From Cornus controversa (lineage: Eukaryota > Streptophyta > Magnoliopsida > Cornales > Cornaceae), in NCBI GenBank assembly GCA_026545225.1, contig CM048848.1:14922853-14986852 (forward strand): 64,000 bases of DNA. Reading direction: 5' to 3'. Below are positions 57,413 through 64,000 of this stretch, in pieces (positions within the stretch are counted from its first letter, which is position 1; each line of letters begins with the position of its first letter). The notes under the pieces were generated by a model, which ran no database searches, was not told the DNA's origin, and saw only the letters and a program-made list of their open reading frames with translations. The translations under genes were made by a program, and so were the position numbers.

Positions 57413-58637
57413 AAGACTGCCGACTAATTGCCGATATAATGTTGCATCACTAAGCAGAGTACCATCTAAAGGAGTGAGCCGCATGTTAGTTTCCAGAGGA
57501 GTAAAAGATGTTTTACAATCAATGAGAGCAACTCGAGCAAGAATGTTGGAGGCATACTTGGCTTATGATGTATAATAACCACTAGAATCAGAATGATTCT
57601 AAAGACCCAAGAAATAGCTCAGGTGTCCAGGATCCTTCATCTCAAAATGATGACTAAGAGATTGTTTGAGAGTATAAATGACATCAAGATCATCTCTAGT
57701 AATTATCATATCATCAATATAGAAAAGTAGAAGTGTAATACCAGATGCAACCTTGTGAATGAATAAGCCAAAATCATAAGCGCTAGGTGTAAAGCCAAAA
57801 TTGCCAATAACAGAGCTAAATTTTACAAACTGGGCTCAAGGAGCTTGTTTAAGACCATAAAGAGCACAACGAAGTTTGTAGACTTGATGAGGAGAATGAT
57901 TATATCTAGGAGGAGGTTTCATATAAACCTCTTCTACAAGATCCCCATTGAGAAATGCATTTTTGACATCTATTTGGAAAAGATTCCACTTACGAAAAGT
58001 AACAACTACAAGTAAACTATGAACAGAAGTCAATCGAGCGACAGAAGCAAAAGTTTCCTCATAATCAATATCATACTCCTGTGTATAACCTTTGGCAACC
58101 AGGCGAGCTTTGTATCATTCCATAGTGCCATCAGAATGAGTCTTAATTTTGTAGACCCATTTACAGCCAACAAAACTTTTCTTATAAGGTAGATCAACCA
58201 TGTCGCGTGTATGAGCTTAGTCAAGAGCATGTAATTCATCTATCATAACTTGTTACCAATGATGATTAGAACTAACTTCTCGATAAGATTGAGATTCATG
58301 ATGAGATAAAATAGTGAAAAAGCAATGATAGTCACGAAGATAACCTGGTGTGGTTCTTACCTGATCTGAATGACGAGTACCATCAGATTGGTCAGTGCGA
58401 AGGATATCAAATGTAGAGGATTCAGCAACAGGATCATCAGCAGAGGCAGACCCATCGGGAGAGACCGTATGTGGAAGCTCAGAGGGAAGTGTAAGATCTG
58501 GAGAGATAGGAAGAGTGTGTGGTGAAACTGATAGTTGACCTACGACTGGTGGTTGGTTTGTGTCTATGTTAGAAAGAAAGAGATCAATAGTAGGATCACT
58601 AAAATAGAACGATGTAGACGGAGAAGAGATGTTAAAC
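57413..58637 (-). pseudogene. Ty1/copia pol, integrase-RT linker and RT
   Basis: The remaining pol of the host copia element, read leftward on minus from 58637. It starts with a Ser/Pro-rich linker between integrase and RT (58637-58270). The RT follows with KSFVGCKWVYKIKT, KARLVAKGYTQEYDIDY (stop before it at about 58117), LTSVHSLLVVVTFRKWNLFQ, DVKNAFLNGDLVEEVYM, VYKLRCALYGLKQAP, the catalytic YIDDMII (about 57722), LSHHFEMKDPGHLSYFLGL and YASNILARV. Stops or breaks lie near 58255, 58218, 57834 and 57600. The frame ends at the nested element (57413) and joins 49691. To the right it is cut by the gypsy LTR at 58638, with gag and integrase expected beyond the window. Confidence 0.9.
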
Positions 58638-61602
58638 TGTAATACCCCAGAAAATTTAGGTGTCAATCTAATCTCTTTACATTATTACTTTATTTTATTA
58701 ATTCATGTGAAATGTTTTTTTTATATATAAATTATCATTGTAGGTGAGTTACTTGTCTTTTATACATGCATTTTATCATTTTATGTGAATTGGTATTAAT
58801 TGTGTGTTATTTTATTTAAATGTTTTGGGTTGGGCTAGGGAGGAATTTGGGCTAGGATGAGTGGGCTAAGGTTATGTTTAAAATGATGGGCCTAGGGTTG
58901 AAATAATATTATTATTTCTATTGTTAGTATTATTAATTTGATTTTAATTAGTTTTAGGAAAATCAATAAAAGAATAATTAAGACAAAAAGGAAAAGAAAA
59001 GAAGAAGAAATTAGGGTTTGCCGTTGTTTTACGCACAGAACTAAGAGGGAGTAAACGAAAGAGAGAAGGGAGTGACGATCGGGTGAACAAGTTGATTCGT
59101 CAGGAAAAAGGCAAGTTTAATTCTTCTCTTCCCCCTTGAATCCGTATGCATAGTCTAGGTTTGAAAATTTATTTATATTAAAAATTTGTAGTTAATTGCA
59201 TGTTTATATTTTTCTGTTATTGATAAATTTTGTGAAATTTAACTGTGATGATTGTATATAGATTAGATTGATTCTGTTCATGTAAGGTTATATGCATATG
59301 TATTCATGTATATGTATATTGTGTTAAGAAAGAAATTATTTATGAATGAAATTTGTAGGTAAATAAATGTTAAATTGTGAACCTACTGTGTTGGGATTAT
59401 CTTGTAAACAACTCTGAATACTAAGGAAAACAGATCGTGAATAATTTTGTTTTAAATTTTTGAATTTTGCGAAGAACCCTAGAACTTGTGAATTGGGGGT
59501 TTTTGATTCGGCCTGTTTCGGATGGGGCTTTTTGCACCAATAGGTAGACGGCGTCGAGAGGAGAAGAACGGCGCAAAAATGGAGGCGAACGGTGGCCGGA
59601 GGAGGCCAGACTGTCGCCGGGAAGTCGCCGGCAGCGCGCTGTGCGCGCTGCTGGACGCGCTGGGGAAGAAGCCCCAACGCAGGGACTTCCCCACGCGCCT
59701 GGCCGGCACGTGCCGGCGCGTGGGGCCGGCGCCGGCGCCGGGAAAAATATTTTTGGGCCCCACTTGCGGGGGCCCACCACTGGGTCCACTTTGGGCCCAT
59801 TCCGATATGTTTTGATATTTTTTTTGAATTTTTGAAATTTTTGGAAAAACTTGAAAATTTGAAAAATCATTTTTTAAAAATACTTTCATGATTCCAAAAA
59901 TTGTGACAATTTTACTGTATGATATTGGATGTTAAATACACTTGATTTTAAATTTTCAACTCAAAACAATTTTCCCTTGTTGTCCAATTAATTTTTAAAA
60001 GTACCCAAAAGCTGCCTTTTTCACTTTTTGTAATTTTAGAAAATGCTTTTACAACTCCAAAAATTCCCAAATTTTTACTGTAACTCTCTAGAGGATAAAT
60101 ACACTTGTGTTTAAAGGTTCAACTCAAAATGACCTTTTCTTGTTGTTCAATTGAATTTTAAAGTGTCCAAAAGCTGGGTTTTTTCACTTTCTGTAATTTT
60201 AGAAAATACTTCTGAAATTCCAAAAATTCCCAAAATTTTTATGTAACTGTTTAGAGATTAAATGACCTTGGGTTTAAATTTTCACCTCGAATTGAGCTTC
60301 CCTTGGTGTTAAATTAATTTTTAAAGTGCCTAAAAGTTGGATTTTCACCTTCTTTGGTTTATTAAAAATGTTTTTAAATTACAGAAAATTCCAGAATATT
60401 TTCTTAGTGTTCTTAGAAGTGAAATAGGCCCAGACTCCTAGATAAAAGTAAGTTTAGATCCCCTCGGAGATTTGAGTGCATTGGAGGTTGGTTTGGGGAA
60501 TTGTTTCCTCTAATGGATGTTAAGTTATTTTGATTTAATCGATTGTGTTTATTATATATATAAATGCACATGGGATACTTGATTAAGGTTCACTTGTGAA
60601 TGATTTGTCATATGGTGATAATTGCATAGCAGATAATTCAAATTGGTAGTCTGTGCAAATTAAAAATCATAATGCATCTTGTTTATTTATTATTTCATAT
60701 TGGGAATGCATTTGTATTTTTATTTGGCATGTAAGGATTGCCCGGCGTGTCAGGATCGCCCATACCTAATAAGGTATCTATATTTTTATTTGGCATGTAA
60801 GGATTGCCCGGCGTGTCAGGATCGCCCATACCTAATAAGGTATCTATATTTTTATTTAGCATGTAAGGATTGCCCGGCGTGTCAGGATCGCCCATTCCTA
60901 TTAATGTATTCATGCATTATAATCGACATATCATGATTGCATAGATTTCATAAAATACATACATATGTATCTTTATTTGTGAACGTAAAGAAGGGGATCG
61001 TTTTTACATTGTAAGGATTGTTGAGGAAATATATGAGATGATTTGTATCTTTAAAAATATGAACTGAATAAGGAATAATCTGAGGGGTTGCACGTATATT
61101 TATCTATTGTGTCCCTCACATTGAGGGTATGTATATTGATTCTCTGATTGGGATGTAGTAGATAGAACTTGCTCGTGGGTTTAACCCACTTTGTTGATAT
61201 TTCAGGTCCCAAGCAGTTTCCCCCGCGAGCATAGAGTACTAGGGTTGGGCTGTGACAGACATCTACTCTCACCAGTCTCAGGGTAGGAATCTACTTTTTC
61301 TTCAGGAGTAAAACTATGAACTCATTTAGAGGTTTTGGTTTTGGATTTCGATTTAAGTGTTAAACTTTTATTTCTTTCTGGTTAAGGGGTCCTTGGGTTA
61401 CGGGACTTTCAAATTGTATTACCAGAATTTAATGATTTATTTATCAATTATTTCAATTCAATGGAATTTCTGTTCAGCTTTTAGCAATTATTTTATTTCT
61501 GTCTTTTGCATCTATGCTTGTTGCTATCAGTGGTTAATATTCCTCAGGTTTTGTGTATGAGACTGGCCACCTCATGTGCAAAATTTTCTGGGGGGTATTT
61601 CA
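58638..61602 (+). repeat. 5' LTR of a Ty3/gypsy element
   Basis: A 2965-bp LTR that starts TGTAATACCCCAGAAAATTT and ends aaaattttctggggggtatttca, with long imperfect inverted ends. The primer site follows at once. It contains a GC-rich block (59575-59790), a 66-bp tandem repeat ×3 (60712-60908) and a copy of the aacttgctcgtgggtttaaccc word that the solo LTR at 23195-25690 also carries. Its left flank taaac (58633-58637) should be the target-duplication copy. It disrupts the copia pol upstream region. Confidence 0.92.
60712..60908 (+). repeat. 66-bp tandem repeat ×3 in the gypsy LTR
   Basis: Three units have exact 66-base spacing (tggcatgtaagg at 60725, 60791 and 60857). The third has a few changes. 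The family's solo LTR has a related but rearranged array at about 23870-24075, so the array varies between copies. Confidence 0.92.
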
Positions 61603-61603
61603 T

Positions 61604-61617
61604 TTGGTATCAGAGCA
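61604..61617 (+). other. primer-binding site of the gypsy element (tRNA-Met)
   Basis: ttggtatcagagca lies right after the LTR end. It is a full match to the plant tRNA-Met primer site. Confidence 0.92.
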
Positions 61618-61754
61618 TTCCAGGTTCAAGTATCCTCGGGTCTGTAGGGTCTGTCGTAGGGTATCTTCCGCGTTGCGTATTCTGATAAATAGAATCTAAG
61701 TATAGGATTCATTGTACTCTATACATCTTAGTCTACTATTGGGGTCTTATGTAG

Positions 61755-62400
61755 ATGTCACCCCGTAGGAAGAGGAAGGCGAACCACAACTAAGGTCAGG
61801 ATAATGTTCAGGATGGAAAAGTTGAACTTCTTCTCGATTTGGTAGCCATGATAGTTTAGGTTGTAGTTACAGGAGTGGCGACTGCTCTTTAGAATCAGCA
61901 GCCACCACAACAGCCACTGCAAATGGCGCATGTTCCATTACTAGTGGAACAGCCTAACAATTGGGAATGATTCAAAACTCTTTCACATGAGGAAATTCTT
62001 GGACTTACAGAAGAAGGACAGGACAATCGTAGGGTCGGAGCAGGAGTTCACCAATTTATCTTTGTTGCACCTGAGGAGGTGAACACTTAAGAGAAGAAGG
62101 AGCTGTTTTGTGAACGGATTTATTTAGACTACTCGACAGGTCATTGTGGGTAATCTAGCTTATTCCACTTACACTCAGGTGGTTAATGCTGCATTGCAGC
62201 ATTATCAAATAAGGAGGGATTATAGGAAATGATAGGGGAGAAACGAAATGATAGATACTCCGCTAGCCAGATAGTGGAAAAGAAAAATGGAAATAGCAGG
62301 GCAATCTATTCAATAGATGAACTATGGGAGGGTCTACAACGTTATGCCATATGATGAGCATACTCCTTAGGCGATCGAGGGTAGGGTTCCGTTAAAGGTT
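61755..62400 (+). pseudogene. gypsy gag remnant, internally deleted
   Basis: The frame from the ATG at 61755 (MSPRRKRKANHN) runs in a gag-like style (Gln/Pro-rich block QQPPQQPLQMAHVP, then EEILGLTEEGQ) but only about 650 bases remain before the protease. A gag of this family usually needs more than twice that, including a zinc knuckle that I do not see. Several stops, mostly at Gln positions of the frame, include 61791 (TAA), 61851 (TAG) and 61893 (TAG). It is inactive. Confidence 0.75.
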
Positions 62401-62402
62401 AA

Positions 62403-64000
62403 CTTTGATCGTGTTCTTATTTGAGACTGAGGCATCTCACTCTTTTGTATCTCAGTCGTTTGTTAGGATATCGGGTATACTTACTCAGTCATGTAGTTCC
62501 CCACTTACTGTGACTACACCATTGGGAGTTAGTACAATATTACGGAAACACTGTAGTCAAAGTCGTCATAGGCGTTGGCAATCTCAGGTTCTTGGCAGAC
62601 CTTTTGGTCCTAGACATGAATTCATATGATGTCATACTCAGGATGGATTTGTTATCACATTACCATGCTCAGGTTAATTGCCACGATAAGGCAATTGTTT
62701 TTGCTATACTGGGTCAGAAAATGTACTTGATTGCTATGCCGCAATCAAAGGGAGGGTCTAGTACGCACTTGTTATTTATCAATGAAGAGTCTCCGGAAGG
62801 AACTACAGTGTCTTTAGATTCTATTCCGGTGGTGCGAGACTATCAGGATCTGTTTCAGGAGATTCTAGGGTTACCACCTAGTCGTGAGATAGACTTTGTG
62901 ATAGACTTAGCTTCAGGTACCAGACCTATTGCTAGAGCTCCATATAGGATGGCTCCTGTGGAAATGAGGGAGTTGAGGGATCAGATTCAGCAACTTCTTA
63001 GTCAGAAATTTATTCGCAGAAGTACTTCACCGTGGGAAGCACCAGTGTTGTTTGTAAAGAAGAAGGATGGGTCTCTTCATCTTTGCATTGACTACAAAGA
63101 ATTGAATAAGGTCACAATCCGCAACAAGTACCCGTTGCCCAGGATTGATGATCTGTTCGATCAGTTAAGGGGAGCCACCTATTTCTTGAAGATAGATTTG
63201 AGATCCGGGTATCATCAACTTCGAGTTAGGGAGCAGGATGTACCGAAGACAGCTTTCCTTACTAGATATGGGTCGTACGAGTTTTGGGTTATGCCGTTTG
63301 GGTTAACAAATGCCCCAGCTGTCTTTATGGACCTGATGAATAGAGTGTTCAGGGCTTACTTGGACTAGTTTGTTATTGTTTTCATTGATGACATTCTTGT
63401 TTACTCTAGGTCAGAGGAAGATCATGCCAGACACTTTCGTATCGTCTTGTAGACACTGAGAGATCATCAGTTGTATGCAAAATTTGAGAAATGTGAGTTC
63501 TGGCAAAGAGAGGTGAAGTTCTTGGGTCACGTAGTATCTGAGAAAGGGATAGCGGTCGATCCAAGTAAAGTGTCAGCGGTTCTGGAGTGGGGACAGCCTA
63601 CCTCACCTTCAGAGATTCGCAGCTTTCTTGGGTTGGCTGGTTATTATCGTCGGTTTATTCAGGGCTTCTCTAAGATTGCTGGCCCGCTTACCCATCTCAC
63701 CAAGAAGGGTGTGCCTTTCATTTGGGATGACTCATGTCAGGCGGTGTTTGACGAGTTGAAGACCAGGTTGACTACTGCACCAGTTCAAGCTACTCCTCAG
63801 AGCGGCGTTGAGTACTTGGTGTATACTGACGCGTCACTACAGGGTTTGGGATGTGTACTGACGCAGGAGGAGAGACCGATATCATATGCGTCACGTAAGC
63901 TTAAACCTCATGAGCTTAATTACCCGACGCATGATCTGGAATTGGCAACTGTTGTTTTTGCTTTGAGGATTGGGAGACATTACCTTTTGGGTGAGACCTT
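62403..64000 (+). pseudogene. Ty3/gypsy pol (protease, RT, RNase H), cut by window end
   Basis: Order: a degraded aspartic protease (62410-62580) with ETEASHSFVS where the family has DTGA at the active site; then a frame change and, from 62592, the protease-RT linker ([20 protein letters not shown]). RT motifs are [82 protein letters not shown] and the catalytic FIDDIL (about 63387). RNase H starts at about 63820 ([15 protein letters not shown], then [20 protein letters not shown]). TAG stops at 63366-63368 and 63450-63452 stand where the family has Gln. The Tekay/Del chromovirus lineage is likely, but the chromodomain would lie beyond the window. Confidence 0.93.

Noticed and set aside
59336..59891. 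Several overlapping open frames on both strands in a GC-rich block
   Set aside because: They overlap each other in many frames, are Arg/Ala/Gly/Pro-rich, and lie wholly within the gypsy LTR. A related block occurs in the family's solo LTR at about 24560-24770. High GC leaves few stop codons.
60679..60936. Repetitive Cys-rich frame (CKDCPACQDRP units) and its antisense counterpart
   Set aside because: It is only the translation of the 66-bp LTR tandem repeat, whose period is a multiple of three, so any frame without a stop repeats.

Overview
The window looks like a piece of a eudicot plant nuclear genome. It is AT-rich and full of transposable elements, with spliced gene remnants, plant-type LINEs (one with a C-terminal RNase H), Ty1/copia and Ty3/gypsy LTR elements with tRNA-Met primer sites, CACTA, MULE and hAT-like DNA elements and tRNA-derived SINEs. 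The species cannot be named from the sequence. I see no convincing intact host gene. The host-gene material is broken: three consecutive FANCM exons (1517-2943, minus), a ZED1-related (ZRK) pseudokinase gene with an in-frame stop (26694-27911, minus), one LRR exon of a CC-NBS-LRR resistance gene (33438-33683, plus), and an exopolyphosphatase-like fragment captured by a transposon (46303-46646, minus).

Layout. 1-4.3 kb: FANCM remnant and simple repeats. 4.3-8.1 kb: decayed CACTA transposase genes (minus). 9.3-18.7 kb: three LINE-1 copies of one plant clade, one of which seems to have jumped into another. 18.7-21.1 kb: AT-rich spacer with a SINE bounded by an 8-bp duplication. 21.1-23.1 kb: a CACTA 5' terminal region split by a solo LTR with target duplication GTTAG. 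23.2-25.7 kb: a second solo LTR (about 2.5 kb, duplication GTGTG) inside a ~70-bp tandem repeat. 26.4-32 kb: the ZRK pseudokinase gene and a second copy of its upstream region, the latter split by a hAT-like element. 32.3-36.5 kb: LTR fragment, LRR exon, 5'-truncated LINE. 37.9-43.8 kb: nearly complete LINE with ORF1 and EN-RT-RNase H ORF2. 46.0-47.2 kb: Pack-MULE with ~85-bp inverted ends and a perfect 9-bp duplication. 48.56-48.81 kb: small TRIM-like solo LTR (duplication TTATA). 48.83 kb to the end: a three-element nest. A minus-strand copia is split within its pol region by a 7.7-kb LTR element that has gag and an extra ORF but no pol, and its upstream part is cut by the 5' LTR of a plus-strand Ty3/gypsy (Tekay/Del-like) element that runs off the window.

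How the parts relate. The two solo LTRs belong to the same families as the two LTR elements in the 49-64 kb nest, so the same families have inserted and recombined here repeatedly. Many stop codons in the broken ORFs are TAG or TAA where the family has glutamine, as expected from decay of methylated cytosine in silenced plant repeats. The most unusual items are the pol-less gag+aORF retrotransposon with an inverted internal copy of its own LTR palindrome module, the Pack-MULE, and the ordered FANCM exon remnant.
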